DNA of 64,000 nt. Origin: Acetobacterium malicum subsp. dehalogenans DSM 11527 (lineage in GTDB: Bacteria; Bacillota; Clostridia; Eubacteriales; Eubacteriaceae). Of this stretch, positions 9,703 through 18,455 are shown one piece after another. Location of the stretch: NCBI RefSeq assembly GCF_000472665.1, contig NZ_AXAC01000018.1:28942-92941 (forward strand). The letters are read 5' to 3'. The stretch's first letter is position 1; each line of letters starts with the position of its first letter. The position numbers were made by a program, and so were the translations under genes. A model generated the notes under the pieces. It did no database searches. It saw only the letters and a program-made list of their open reading frames with translations, and was not told where the DNA came from.

Positions 9703-9961
9703 ATTTCCTCCATTTGCTCGCTTGCTCGTTTCTATTTTTTCGACGCTGAAATTTGTGAAACGGCCGTGAGCTTTGCTTTCTGAATTTTCTAATAACTGTA
9801 TACTAGGTCTTATCACAAAACCCGTAAACAATCTTAATTAAACAATCTATCTTAAAACGGATTTTCGCCATTATGCGATTCACCGGCTTCAACTTGTTGC
9901 GAAAAAAAAATCCGCTCCCCCGCTAAGGGACGAACTTTTTCCTGTCTCCTAATGATGTTCA
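9703..9961 (-). promoter_or_regulatory. Long 5' leader of leuS with possible regulatory hairpins
   Basis: About 258 nt separate the predicted transcription start (near 9961) from the leuS ATG. Within it, CGGATTTT...CGC (plus positions 9899-9915) can pair with GCGAAAATCCG (plus positions 9856-9868), followed on the transcript by TTTT. This looks like an attenuator-type hairpin. No T-box sequence (GGTGGNACCGCG) was found, so the common tRNA-sensing leader of synthetase genes is not supported. A 36-codon frame from 9962 to 9852 also lies here but has no good SD. Confidence 0.4.
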
Positions 9962-9967
9962 TCCCTC

Positions 9968-9996
9968 ATTATAAATAAGGGGGGAACCGCTGTCAA
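9968..9996 (-). promoter_or_regulatory. Consensus sigma-A promoter of leuS-rnhA
   Basis: On the minus strand TTGACA, 17 bases, TATAAT: an exact match to both consensus hexamers with optimal spacing. It points toward leuS. Confidence 0.85.
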
Positions 9997-10058
9997 TGAT
10001 TTGTGCTTTTTTTTCGCTTATGGTATACTGGAGAACAGAAAACTGCAAAGGAGCATTT

Positions 10059-11177
10059 ATGTATCCCTTACTTAAAATCAATAAGAAAAAAATATCGGAA
10101 AATACCCGAGCGATTATAAAGCGGACCAAAAAACTGGGAGTCGAGGTCACCGCGGTCACCAAGTGTACTGGCGGCAACTTGGAAATTGCCCAAGCCTTCC
10201 TGGACGGAGGGGCCACCTCGATTGGCGATTCCCGGATAAAAAACCTCAAAAACCTGGCCCCACTGGCCTGTGAAAAATGGCTGATCCGGGTGCCCATGCC
10301 CAGTGAGGTCAATCATACCGTTGCCTATGCCACCCTCTCACTAAACAGCGAAATAAAAACCATCCGACTGTTAGACCAGGCCGCCAAAGCCCAGGGCAAA
10401 ACCCACGGCATCCTCTACATGCTTGACCTTGGCGATCTTCGTGAGGGTCTTTTTATTGGCGATGGCAATCCCGCCAAAGCTGAAATCGAATCACTGATTG
10501 CGGCCTCTTTCACAAAGCTGGAGCAGGATCTTACCGAAATTAAAACGATGGAAAACATCCATCTCCGGGGCATCGCCACCAACGCCACCTGCGTCGGGGC
10601 CACCATTCCTACCCCCCAAACCTTTGGAGCTTTTTTTAAGGTCAAAGCAATCCTCGAAGAAAAATATCAGCTCCCCTGCGAGATCGTTTCCGGCGGTAAT
10701 TCCAGTGCTTACTATCTGGTCGATAATGAAACCCTGCCCGCCGAAATCAACAACCTCCGGCTGGGGGATGTGATCCTCTTTGGTCGGGAATCGGCCTATT
10801 ATCACTGCTATGATTACCTCCATCAGGACGCCTTTATTCTGGATGTGGAAATTCTCGAACTTCAGGACAAACCCACCTACCCGGTGGGCGAAATCGGCCG
10901 TAACGCCTTTGGCGAAATCCCCGCCTTTGAGGACCAGGGGATCCGGCGGCGCGCCATCTGCGGCCTGGGCCGTCAGGACACTGACACCGACCATCTCTTC
11001 CCGCTGGTTTCCGGACTGACCATTGTCGGTTCCAGCTCCGACCATCTGGTCATCGACGTTACCGACGCCGAAACCACCTATCAGGTTGGCGACATCATCA
11101 GTCTGCGCTGCGACTACGTCGGCGCCCTGCACGCTGCCACCTCATCTTATGTTGACAAAATTGTTATCAACCAATAA
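10059..11177 (+). CDS. Ornithine/alanine racemase family PLP enzyme (Orr-like)
   Basis: 372 residues with the fold-type III PLP racemase domain. The PLP lysine is probably K35 (VTAVTKCTGG). The sequence follows the clostridial ornithine racemase Orr closely from memory: MYP start, DSRIKNLKNL, MLDLGDLREG, EIVSGGNSSAYYL, NNLRLGDVILFGRESAY, PVGEIGRNAFG, DQGIRRRAICGLGRQDTD and GSSSDHLVIDVTD. Orr interconverts L- and D-ornithine in amino-acid fermentation; alanine or other substrates cannot be excluded. ATG 10059 follows AAAGGAG. The Ldh2-type dehydrogenase starts 33 nt downstream, so the pair is an operon. Confidence 0.82.
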   Translation: MYPLLKINKKKISENTRAIIKRTKKLGVEVTAVTKCTGGNLEIAQAFLDGGATSIGDSRIKNLKNLAPLACEKWLIRVPMPSEVNHTVAYATLSLNSEIKTIRLLDQAAKAQGKTHGILYMLDLGDLREGLFIGDGNPAKAEIESLIAASFTKLEQDLTEIKTMENIHLRGIATNATCVGATIPTPQTFGAFFKVKAILEEKYQLPCEIVSGGNSSAYYLVDNETLPAEINNLRLGDVILFGRESAYYHCYDYLHQDAFILDVEILELQDKPTYPVGEIGRNAFGEIPAFEDQGIRRRAICGLGRQDTDTDHLFPLVSGLTIVGSSSDHLVIDVTDAETTYQVGDIISLRCDYVGALHAATSSYVDKIVINQ

Positions 11178-11209
11178 ATATAAAGAGCATTAGACAAGGA
11201 GAATTATTG

Positions 11210-12328
11210 ATGAAAGACGAAACCACCTACCGCATCCCCTTTGACATTCTGGAAGCATTCATGACCGACGCCTTAAAAGGCATTGGGGTTCCTGAAGAAG
11301 ACGCCAAGATCTGTGCCGACATCCTGATCACCTCAGACAAAAGGGGGATTGATTCCCACGGTATCGGCCGTTTAAAACCGATCTACTATGACCGGATCAA
11401 ACAAGGCATCCAGAATCCAGTTACCGAATTTGAAGTGGTCAAAGACACCTTTACCACCGCCGTCATTGACGGTCACGATGGCATGGGCCACGTGATTGCC
11501 AAAAAAGCGATGCAAATGGCGATTGATAAAGCCAAGGTTTACGGCATGGGGATGACCGTGGTCCGTAATTCCACCCATTATGGTTTTGCCGGCTACTATC
11601 CGCTGATGGCCATCGAAAACAACATGATTGGGATGACCGGCACCAACGCCCGTCCTTCGATTGCGCCGACCTTTGGGGTCGAAAATATGCTGGGCACCAA
11701 TCCGATTACCGTTGGAGTCCCCAGTGATGAACCTTTCCCCTTTGTGCTGGACTGTGCCACCTCGGTTTCGCAACGGGGCAAGATCGAAGTTTATGACCGC
11801 GAAAACAAGGACCTGCCCGATGGCTGGGTCATTGATCGCCAGGGGAACAGCCGGACTGATACCAAACAGATCCTCATCGATCTGGTTAAAGGCGAAGCCG
11901 CCCTGACCCCACTGGGCGGCATTGGCGAAGACACCGGCGGTTATAAGGGCTATGGTTATGCCACCTTTGTGGAAATCCTCTCGGCCGCCCTCCAAAGCGG
12001 TTCCTTCTTAAAAGGCCTGCTGGGTTTTGACGCCAACGGTCAGGCACAGCCCTACCACCTCGGTCATTTCTTTATTGCTATCAACATCGAAAACTTTACC
12101 GAACCCGAATCCTTTAAAAAAATCACCGGTGATATTTTAAGAGACCTGCGGGCCTCAGAAAAAATGCCCGGTCAGGAACGAATCTATACTGCCGGCGAAA
12201 AAGAATATGATGCCTGGCTGGATCGGAAAGACAAAGGAACCCCGGTCAACGATGCCCTGATTAAAGATATCCTCGACATCAAGGCGGAACTGGGTCTGGA
12301 TCAATACCACTTCCCGTTTGAAAAATAA
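11210..12328 (+). CDS. Malate/L-lactate dehydrogenase family (Ldh2) oxidoreductase
   Basis: 372 residues of the Ldh2/MDG2 family of NAD(P)-dependent 2-hydroxyacid (and delta1-imino acid) dehydrogenases, which have a non-Rossmann NAD fold. Signatures: KRGIDSHGIGRL with the catalytic histidine, VRNSTHYGFAGYYPLMA, GMTGTNARPSIAPTFG, MLGTNPITVGVPS, LDCATSVSQRGKIE and GGYKGYGYATFVEILSAAL. Members act on malate, lactate, ureidoglycolate or cyclic imino acids, so the substrate is open. The partner racemase suggests chiral hydroxy- or amino-acid metabolism. ATG 11210 is preferred to TTG 11207 (AAGGAG eight bases upstream). Confidence 0.87.
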   Translation: MKDETTYRIPFDILEAFMTDALKGIGVPEEDAKICADILITSDKRGIDSHGIGRLKPIYYDRIKQGIQNPVTEFEVVKDTFTTAVIDGHDGMGHVIAKKAMQMAIDKAKVYGMGMTVVRNSTHYGFAGYYPLMAIENNMIGMTGTNARPSIAPTFGVENMLGTNPITVGVPSDEPFPFVLDCATSVSQRGKIEVYDRENKDLPDGWVIDRQGNSRTDTKQILIDLVKGEAALTPLGGIGEDTGGYKGYGYATFVEILSAALQSGSFLKGLLGFDANGQAQPYHLGHFFIAINIENFTEPESFKKITGDILRDLRASEKMPGQERIYTAGEKEYDAWLDRKDKGTPVNDALIKDILDIKAELGLDQYHFPFEK

Positions 12329-12353
12329 TCCCTAAAAAACATAACCATTAAAC

Positions 12354-12389
12354 AAAAGACACGGATCGATAACGATCCGTGTCTTTTTG
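12354..12389. terminator. Bidirectional terminator
   Basis: AAAAGACACGGATCG, loop ATAA, CGATCCGTGTCTTTTT: a strong stem with A and T flanks between the convergent dehydrogenase and rubrerythrin genes. Confidence 0.9.
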
Positions 12390-12405
12390 GTAAAACGGTC
12401 TATTT

Positions 12406-13002
12406 TTAGTAGGTTTCGACAAATAGTTCAAAATAAGCCTGGGCATGTTTGCAGGCCGGACAGAGTTCAGGAGCTTCGGCGCCCTCGTGAATATAACCGC
12501 AATTGCCACATTTCCATTTCACCTCGCTAAACCGTTTGAAGGTTCGGCCCAGTTCAATGTTGGCTGCGAGTTTTAGATAGCGGGTTTCGTGAGCTTTTTC
12601 AGCAATACATACTTCCAGCCAGGTCTCAGCAATTTCATCAAATCCTTCTTCTTTGGCAATTTTGGCAAATTTGGGATAGAGCTCATTCCATTCTTCATTT
12701 TCTCCGGAAGCTGCATGTAATAAATTGTTTTTAGTATCTCCAAGTGCTACCGGAAAAGTCGCATTCACGGGAATTTCAACAGCATTGCCAGAAGTGTACT
12801 CATTGGCCGCAATATGCTTATAGAACAATTCACCATGCTCTTTTTCATTACCTGCTGTTTCGGTGAAAATTTCACTGATCTGAACATAACCCTCTTTTTT
12901 CGCGATCGATGCAAAATACGTATAACGCATTCTGGCCTGGCATTCGCCAACAAAAGATGTCATTAAATTTACTAACGTCTGTGTTCCTTGTAATTTACCC
13001 AT
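12406..13002 (-). CDS. rbr: Rubrerythrin
   Basis: 198 residues. N-terminal ferritin-like diiron domain with E20 (VGECQARMRYTYF) and E53-X2-H56 (ETAGNEKEHG), and a second helix pair with ETWLEVCIAEKAHE. The C-terminal rubredoxin domain has four cysteines in CGNCGYIHEG and CPACKHAQAYFE. In anaerobes it reduces hydrogen peroxide in the cytoplasm using electrons from rubredoxin or NADH oxidoreductases. It is a single-gene unit ending at a terminator. It is consistent with a strict anaerobe. Confidence 0.95.
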   Translation of the reverse strand: MGKLQGTQTLVNLMTSFVGECQARMRYTYFASIAKKEGYVQISEIFTETAGNEKEHGELFYKHIAANEYTSGNAVEIPVNATFPVALGDTKNNLLHAASGENEEWNELYPKFAKIAKEEGFDEIAETWLEVCIAEKAHETRYLKLAANIELGRTFKRFSEVKWKCGNCGYIHEGAEAPELCPACKHAQAYFELFVETY

Positions 13003-13075
13003 TTTTTCCTCCCTTATAATGATTATAAACTTACTCTTATTATATACCAGCTTTCAGAGAAATGAAACATTTTAA

Positions 13076-14857
13076 TTATTCTGATTTATTTAATTCATCA
13101 ATAAACTGAACCAGCGCCTGGGCAGCCAGGAAAGGACCATTCTGTTCGTACCCGGGAATCCCCAGTTGGGTCCTTATCATCCCGATTTGAACACCGGTTT
13201 CGCGCATCTTTTTAAATGTTTTTCTGGCAATCTTTTCATGCTCTTCTTTTAACTGAACGGCGCCAAAGGGATTGGCAAAGTAGGTGGTGGTGATCCCCAC
13301 TTCTCCGGTGGTACCCTTGGCCATTCGTTTACCTTCGGAAAAGACCGCATAGGCTTCGTCCAGATCATCAAACAGTTCAATCGGCGGAGCCGATTCCCCT
13401 ATTTCTTCGTAATTATTAATATAGAAAACATAGTCCACCCGGGTCGATTTAGCAATCTCCTCATAGGACATTTGTGGTACGATAACCCGGGCATTGACAA
13501 TGTTCGGGTTCATAAAAATACTGCGGTCCATGGTGCTGTAGGCGTAACCCGGCTGAAGATCATCCAAACGGACAAAGGCGCCGATTTCGGTGCCCACGGC
13601 CATCAGTTCGCCTTCTTTGTTAAAGTGGAGTGAGCCCATATCGTCGATCAGTATATCAAAGTCGCAGGCCAGCTCCTTGGGAAGTTTATTGATGGCTTCC
13701 AGGGTTTCTGATTTGCCGGCGCCACTATCACCGATCAGCATCACATTTGCTGATTTTCGGCCGCCCACCCGGATTTTGGCAAAGGCACCATGAACGGGCA
13801 TCGCTTTTTTTTCAATCTGAATGATATTGTGCAGGGTGAGCATCATTTTCTTCATATAACCAAAATAGTCAATATGGGGGTTGTCGGGGATCAGACCATA
13901 ATAGACATCATCCTCTTTGGTTACGTAACCGAGTTTTTCATCATCTTCGAAGAGGACCTCGTCCAAGCCAAAGAAAACCACCGCATCCGGTTTTTGCTTG
14001 GTAAATTCTTCCGGGGTGGCCATTTCAAAGAGGTTGAACAAACCGGCCCCCAGAGCCAGATACTCTTTTTGAACATAAACAATCGCCAGCAATCGCCCGA
14101 CCTTCATCGGAATGGCAAACCATTCGTCACAGTCCAAGTAGAATTTCTGTAAAATACGCTTGTCTTTGACCGGAAAGATCCCATCCCGTTTACTTGACTG
14201 GGTATAGAAAATAACCGGTGGTTCAAAGATCGCTTCCCAGACGTAGGGCACCTGGTAAAGTGAATCATTTTTACTTTTAACACCCCGGTCAAATTCAAAT
14301 TTATCCGTTAAAAAGGCCACCTGGGCTCCGCTGGGCAACTGCCGGTAAATGCTGACGCTCTTCCCGGTGACATTGAAATGGATATTACGATAGAGATCGA
14401 GAACCATTTTTTTGAACGCATCATTGTTGGATGCCAGCGAATGAGCCTTTGAACGCTTTGTTTTTTCATCCGAACTGTATTCATCGGTTTTGATCATAAA
14501 TCGCTGAATACTTCGCCAGTAGTTGTAAAACCCTTCCAGAAAGCCCAGAAACAGCTGGGAATATTCTTCATAGGTGAATTGAATATCAAAATAGCCGGAT
14601 TGGATGATTTCGTCCAGGGAATTAATATTCAACAGATAAACAAAATCAATAAAAGCGGTTTCGTTAAATTCGCCTTTATTATTTTCAAACGGCTCCAGGG
14701 TCTTTAATAGATAAGATTTTTTTACCGTCAGTTCGTCAATAAAGGTTTTGACCAATTTCCGGAACAGGGTCGACTTAATTAGCTGACCAAAATTAGTGAA
14801 TTTTAAATCGCCTTTAATTAAAGCTGTCCGTTCCAAATTTATGTTTTTAGATTCCAT
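13076..14857 (-). CDS. HPr-kinase/PEPCK-like P-loop protein of unknown role
   Basis: 593 residues. The first 370 or so have no motif I recognise. The P-loop GDSGAGKSE is at residues 376-384 (K382) and matches the GXSGXGKSE form of HPr kinase rather than the GLSGTGKTT of ATP-type PEPCK. It is followed by ILIDDMGSLHF, GTEIGAFVRLDDLQPGY and TMDRSIFMNPNIVNARVIVP, which are PEPCK-superfamily-like. The protein is too long for HPrK (about 310 residues). It lies nine bases after a HAD phosphatase gene and could be a phosphotransfer pair with it. Clostridial genomes often annotate relatives as PEPCK-domain proteins; function is unknown. Confidence 0.75.
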   Translation of the reverse strand: MESKNINLERTALIKGDLKFTNFGQLIKSTLFRKLVKTFIDELTVKKSYLLKTLEPFENNKGEFNETAFIDFVYLLNINSLDEIIQSGYFDIQFTYEEYSQLFLGFLEGFYNYWRSIQRFMIKTDEYSSDEKTKRSKAHSLASNNDAFKKMVLDLYRNIHFNVTGKSVSIYRQLPSGAQVAFLTDKFEFDRGVKSKNDSLYQVPYVWEAIFEPPVIFYTQSSKRDGIFPVKDKRILQKFYLDCDEWFAIPMKVGRLLAIVYVQKEYLALGAGLFNLFEMATPEEFTKQKPDAVVFFGLDEVLFEDDEKLGYVTKEDDVYYGLIPDNPHIDYFGYMKKMMLTLHNIIQIEKKAMPVHGAFAKIRVGGRKSANVMLIGDSGAGKSETLEAINKLPKELACDFDILIDDMGSLHFNKEGELMAVGTEIGAFVRLDDLQPGYAYSTMDRSIFMNPNIVNARVIVPQMSYEEIAKSTRVDYVFYINNYEEIGESAPPIELFDDLDEAYAVFSEGKRMAKGTTGEVGITTTYFANPFGAVQLKEEHEKIARKTFKKMRETGVQIGMIRTQLGIPGYEQNGPFLAAQALVQFIDELNKSE

Positions 14858-14866
14858 CGTGTCCTC

Positions 14867-15517
14867 CTATTTTATAATTTTCAGTAATTCATTGATGCTG
14901 GCGATCAGGTGGGTAGCTCCGGCCTGTCGCAGTTCATCTTCACTACCGCAGCCGTAGGTCACACCGACGGAATCGATGCCCACTTCGCTGGCACCAATAA
15001 TATCATAGTGACGATCACCGACCATTAAGACGTCCGCTAAATCCTGGACATCATTATCTTCCAACAGATCGGTGATGATTTCTTTTTTATTGCTGCGGGT
15101 GCCATCATTATAGGTACCATAGACCCGGTCAATCTGGATATCGAGCTTCAAACTGTCTATTATCTTGCGGGCATTATTTTCATTTTTAGTTGTGGCCACG
15201 CCTAAAAAGCGTCCACTAGTATAGAGGGCATGAACTGTTTCTTTGACGCCCTGGTAAAGCTGGGCCTGATACATCTGACCATTGCCAACATATTCCTCCA
15301 GGTAAAATTCATAACCTTGACGGGCTTCAGCCAGAGAAAATCCATAGACTTCCTGAAAGGTTTTAAGAATCGGCGGACCGATCAAGGGCTCGATATCGAT
15401 AATTTTCGGATTAGGCACATGCATTTTTCCCAAAGCATATTCAAAAGAACATCGCACCGTTTCCTTAGAATCGATGAGTGTTCCGTCTAGATCGAATAGA
15501 ATGTGTGAATATTTCAT
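14867..15517 (-). CDS. HAD family hydrolase (phosphoglycolate phosphatase-like)
   Basis: 216 residues. Motif I is FDLDGTLIDSKE (nucleophile D9, acid D11), motif II/III are seen as GVATTKNENNARKI and DVLMVGDRHYDIIGASEVGIDS. The alpha-helical cap between them is of the C1 type used by phosphoglycolate phosphatase, beta-phosphoglucomutase and pyrophosphatase PpaX, so a small phosphorylated metabolite is expected. ATG 15517 is chosen over an upstream in-frame start because AAGGAG lies six bases before it and the motif begins there. Co-transcribed with the PEPCK-like gene (nine-base gap). Confidence 0.87.
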   Translation of the reverse strand: MKYSHILFDLDGTLIDSKETVRCSFEYALGKMHVPNPKIIDIEPLIGPPILKTFQEVYGFSLAEARQGYEFYLEEYVGNGQMYQAQLYQGVKETVHALYTSGRFLGVATTKNENNARKIIDSLKLDIQIDRVYGTYNDGTRSNKKEIITDLLEDNDVQDLADVLMVGDRHYDIIGASEVGIDSVGVTYGCGSEDELRQAGATHLIASINELLKIIK

Positions 15518-15689
15518 TATTTCTCCTTGTATAGGTTTCTCTAACACCGCTGACAACTTTTTGTTTGTATTAATTATAATATAGAAGGATCAGTCCAACA
15601 AGACAAACTTACTCTTAACTGGATTAAATCGTTCAATCCGAATAATTTTTCTTGTATTTTGCGCCATTTAAAAGTATCCCTTAATTTCA

Positions 15690-15718
15690 TTGTAGCCGCT
15701 ATGGGGACGTGATATAAT
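15690..15718 (+). promoter_or_regulatory. Promoter of lemA-DUF2207 operon
   Basis: TTGTAG, 17 bases, TATAAT, with the -10 about 37 nt before the lemA ATG. Confidence 0.7.
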
Positions 15719-15754
15719 ATCAACAATAAAATTGTTTAAGGAGGATTATAAAAA

Positions 15755-16312
15755 ATGATTGCTATTCCAATTATTCTCGGTCTTATTGTGATCATCGGTC
15801 TGTGGCTTGTTATTTCGCGAAATAGCTTTGTCAGTATCAAAAATCAGGTTGAAGAAGCTTTTTCGACCATGGATGTTTATCTTAAAAAGAGATACGATCT
15901 GATTCCCAACCTTGTGGAAACGGTCAAGGGTTATGCCACCCATGAGTCTGAAACCTTTACCAAGGTAACCGCAGCCCGGACAGCGGCCATGAATTCAACC
16001 AGTATTGACGAAAAAATCGCCAATGAAAATGCTTTATCCGGTACCTTGAAAAGTCTTTTTGCGGTAGCTGAAGCCTATCCCCAACTCCAGGCGAATACCA
16101 ATTTTCTGGATTTACAACAACAGTTAAAAACGTTGGAAGACGAAATTGCCAACTCCCGAAAATACTACAATGCGGTTGTCCGAACCATGAATACCAAGGT
16201 TGAGTCCTTCCCCAGCAATCTGGTAGCCAGTATGTTCGGATTCAAAAAACAGCCCTTCTTTGAGGTTGGTTCTGCTGAAGAACGGGAAAACGTCCAGGTT
16301 AAATTTAACTAG
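15755..16312 (+). CDS. lemA: LemA family membrane protein
   Basis: 185 residues, normal for LemA. One N-terminal membrane helix (IAIPIILGLIVIIGLWLVI) is followed by the conserved helical core: NSFVSIKNQVEEAFSTMDVYLKKRYDLIPNLVETVKGYATHE, then FLDLQQQLKTLEDEIANSRKYYNAVVRTMNTKVESFPSNLVASMFGF. The family is anchored with a long cytoplasmic or outer helical bundle; its role is unknown. The neighbour is a DUF2207 protein, a very common partner, so the two probably form a membrane complex. ATG 15755 follows GGAGG. Confidence 0.92.
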   Translation: MIAIPIILGLIVIIGLWLVISRNSFVSIKNQVEEAFSTMDVYLKKRYDLIPNLVETVKGYATHESETFTKVTAARTAAMNSTSIDEKIANENALSGTLKSLFAVAEAYPQLQANTNFLDLQQQLKTLEDEIANSRKYYNAVVRTMNTKVESFPSNLVASMFGFKKQPFFEVGSAEERENVQVKFN

Positions 16313-16355
16313 TTCACTCCGATTCATTCAGCAATTTATTGATGACAACAAAAAT

Positions 16356-16378
16356 GACGGTGCTTTTACAGCACCGTC
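16356..16378 (+). terminator. Intercistronic hairpin between lemA and the DUF2207 gene
   Basis: GACGGTGCT, loop TTTAC, AGCACCGTC, then TTTAAAAAC. A nine-base-pair stem with a weak U tail. It may attenuate transcription into the DUF2207 gene and so set a lemA excess. Confidence 0.5.
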
Positions 16379-16404
16379 TTTAAAAACTTTAGGAGGTAAA
16401 CCAT

Positions 16405-18330
16405 GTGAAAAAGCAAAGCACCCCGATACTACTTGTCCTTCTTGGCCTTCTTCTTTTAGGAATTGTTTTTCCCGGAAGCACCTTCGCCCAGGAATATTTT
16501 GATATCAACCTGTATGATGTTACCATGAATGTACAGGAAGACCACGCCTATGATATTCAGGAAAACATCACCGTCACCTTTTCGGAACCGCGCCACGGAA
16601 TCTATCGATTTATCCCCTATAGCGGCAGTTTTTACCGGGAAATAAATGGACAACCGGTGGAAACAACCTACAATGCCCGGGTGACTCATGTGAATGTCGA
16701 CAATTTTAATTTTGAAACCTCCACCGAAAGCGGTAATGTGGTTATCCAAATCGGGGACGGTGATGAATATGTCAGTGGCACCCAAACCTACCCGATTTCA
16801 TATATCTGGAATCCGGGGGATGACAAGATTGACAGTATGGATGATGTCTACTTTAACATTATTCCACAGAATTGGGATACTACCATTGAGAAGGCTCATT
16901 TTAAAATTGTGATGCCAAAACCCTTCGACCCGACCCAGGTGGAATTCATCTCCGGCGGCTACGGTAGCACCATCACCGACGCCGTTGATTTTACCGTTTC
17001 CGGGAACACCATTGAAGGAACCCTGAAGCAGCCCCTATCCAATTACCAGGGCGTCACCCTTAAAATCAATCTGCCGGATGGCTATTTTGTCGGCGCCTTT
17101 ACCGGTGACGAATTCATCCCCTTTATGTACATTATTTTTGGCCTGTCTTTGCTTGGTGGCGCCTTAATCTGGCTTTTCACCGGCCGGGATAAAAAACCGG
17201 TGGAAACAGTGGAGTTTTATCCACCCCAGAATTTCACCCCCTCGCAAATCGGTTTTATTGTCGATGGTGTCCTGGACAAACCAGAGGTCATGTCGCTGCT
17301 GATGTACTGGGCCGATAAAGGCTATATGACGATTGAACAGGTGGATAAGAAAAAGTTTATCTTCCATAAAATTAAAAACCTGCCAGATACAGCCGAGGAT
17401 TTTGAGCACACCCTGTTTAATAATATTTTTGATCAAAAGGACAGTTTTTCAACGGTCAGCGTTCCCGCCAGTTTTTACGACACCATTGTCGCAACCAGGG
17501 AACAGATCAAAGGCTATTTCGATATTCCTGAAAATCAGATCTTTACCGCCGCATCTAAGGTTGGTCTGGTCGTCATCAGCATTTTTATGGCCCTGCCGCT
17601 GCTGGCATATGTCACTAATGGCGCCTACAAGCTCGGCATGCTGACTTCTTTTTTTGAAGGACTGATCTTTATCGGCATTGTTTCCTGTTTTGCGGCGGCA
17701 CCCACCGTTTTTGGCGCTAATATCATTACCTCCGCCCTGCGCAACCGCAAGGGCGTGGCCCGAAAAAAAACTGTTGGCCGGATAATTCTGGGCATCGTGA
17801 TCCTGGTCGTCGCGGCATTGATTTTGCTTGTTGTTAATATCTTACTGGAATACACGTCCCTGCTTCCGGCGCTGCTGGCCCTGATGGCTACCTATGGCAC
17901 CGCCTTTTTCCAGATTATTGCAACCCAACGGACTGAAACCGGACGGCTGTGGCTGGGTCAGGTCCTCGGTTTTAAAAACTTTATTGAAAAAGCCGAAAAA
18001 GATCGGATTCTTGCTCTGGTCAACGAAAATCCCCAGTACTTTTTTAATATTCTGCCCTATGCCTATGTGCTGGGAGTGACTGATAAGTGGGCCAAGAATT
18101 TTGAGTCCATTGCCATTGAACAGCCCAGCTGGTATTATGGCACCACCTATGGTAATAATTTCACCTCCCTATTGTTCGTATCCAGTTTAACGAGAAGTAT
18201 GAACAGTATCGCGTCAGATATTATTGTTCCCCCTAACTCGGGATCTGGCGGATTCGGTGGCGGCGGATTTTCCGGCGGTGGCGGCTTCTCCGGCGGCGGT
18301 GGCGGTGGCGGTGGCGGTGGTAGCTGGTAA
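16405..18330 (+). CDS. DUF2207 domain membrane protein with glycine-rich tail
   Basis: 641 residues. A cleavable signal peptide (about residues 1-28, ending STFAQ) is followed by the extracellular DUF2207 beta domain to about residue 230, a transmembrane helix (PFMYIIFGLSLLGGALIWLF), a cytoplasmic region, two or three more helices (residues about 390-500), and a C-terminal tail of almost only Gly, Ser and Phe. This layout is typical of the family. It starts at GTG 16405 with AGGAGG eight bases upstream; the overlapping ATG two bases earlier meets a stop at once. The partner is LemA. The molecular role is unknown, with cell-envelope function suggested. Confidence 0.9.
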   Translation: MKKQSTPILLVLLGLLLLGIVFPGSTFAQEYFDINLYDVTMNVQEDHAYDIQENITVTFSEPRHGIYRFIPYSGSFYREINGQPVETTYNARVTHVNVDNFNFETSTESGNVVIQIGDGDEYVSGTQTYPISYIWNPGDDKIDSMDDVYFNIIPQNWDTTIEKAHFKIVMPKPFDPTQVEFISGGYGSTITDAVDFTVSGNTIEGTLKQPLSNYQGVTLKINLPDGYFVGAFTGDEFIPFMYIIFGLSLLGGALIWLFTGRDKKPVETVEFYPPQNFTPSQIGFIVDGVLDKPEVMSLLMYWADKGYMTIEQVDKKKFIFHKIKNLPDTAEDFEHTLFNNIFDQKDSFSTVSVPASFYDTIVATREQIKGYFDIPENQIFTAASKVGLVVISIFMALPLLAYVTNGAYKLGMLTSFFEGLIFIGIVSCFAAAPTVFGANIITSALRNRKGVARKKTVGRIILGIVILVVAALILLVVNILLEYTSLLPALLALMATYGTAFFQIIATQRTETGRLWLGQVLGFKNFIEKAEKDRILALVNENPQYFFNILPYAYVLGVTDKWAKNFESIAIEQPSWYYGTTYGNNFTSLLFVSSLTRSMNSIASDIIVPPNSGSGGFGGGGFSGGGGFSGGGGGGGGGGSW

Positions 18331-18407
18331 CACTTTCCCAGCCTCGCAACCGACTCAATCGACCATTTTCGAAGCTGATCATGGGATTCAGAAACAGTTC
18401 ATAACGG

Positions 18408-18445
18408 CAAAAACGCCGGATCATTTACATGATCCGGCGTTTTTG
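18408..18445. terminator. Bidirectional terminator
   Basis: CAAAAACGCCGGATCA, loop TTTACA, TGATCCGGCGTTTTTG between the convergent DUF2207 and SorC regulator genes. Confidence 0.9.
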
Positions 18446-18455
18446 AGTTGCCGTA

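Noticed and set aside
9852..9962. A 36-codon reading frame in the leuS leader.
   Set aside because: Its ATG lies at the predicted transcription start with no SD, and it has no run of leucine codons that a leader peptide would need.
9978..9992. AGGGGGGAACCGCTG resembles a T-box core (GGTGGAACCGCG) on the plus strand before the racemase gene.
   Set aside because: It lacks the TGGN tRNA-pairing step, there is no upstream stem region, and it is simply the spacer of the opposite-strand leuS promoter.
10491..11132. Long antisense frames inside the racemase, dehydrogenase, lsrF-type, purD and purN genes.
   Set aside because: They are shadows of GC-rich codon use: no SD, no homology, and each is fully covered by a well supported gene on the other strand.
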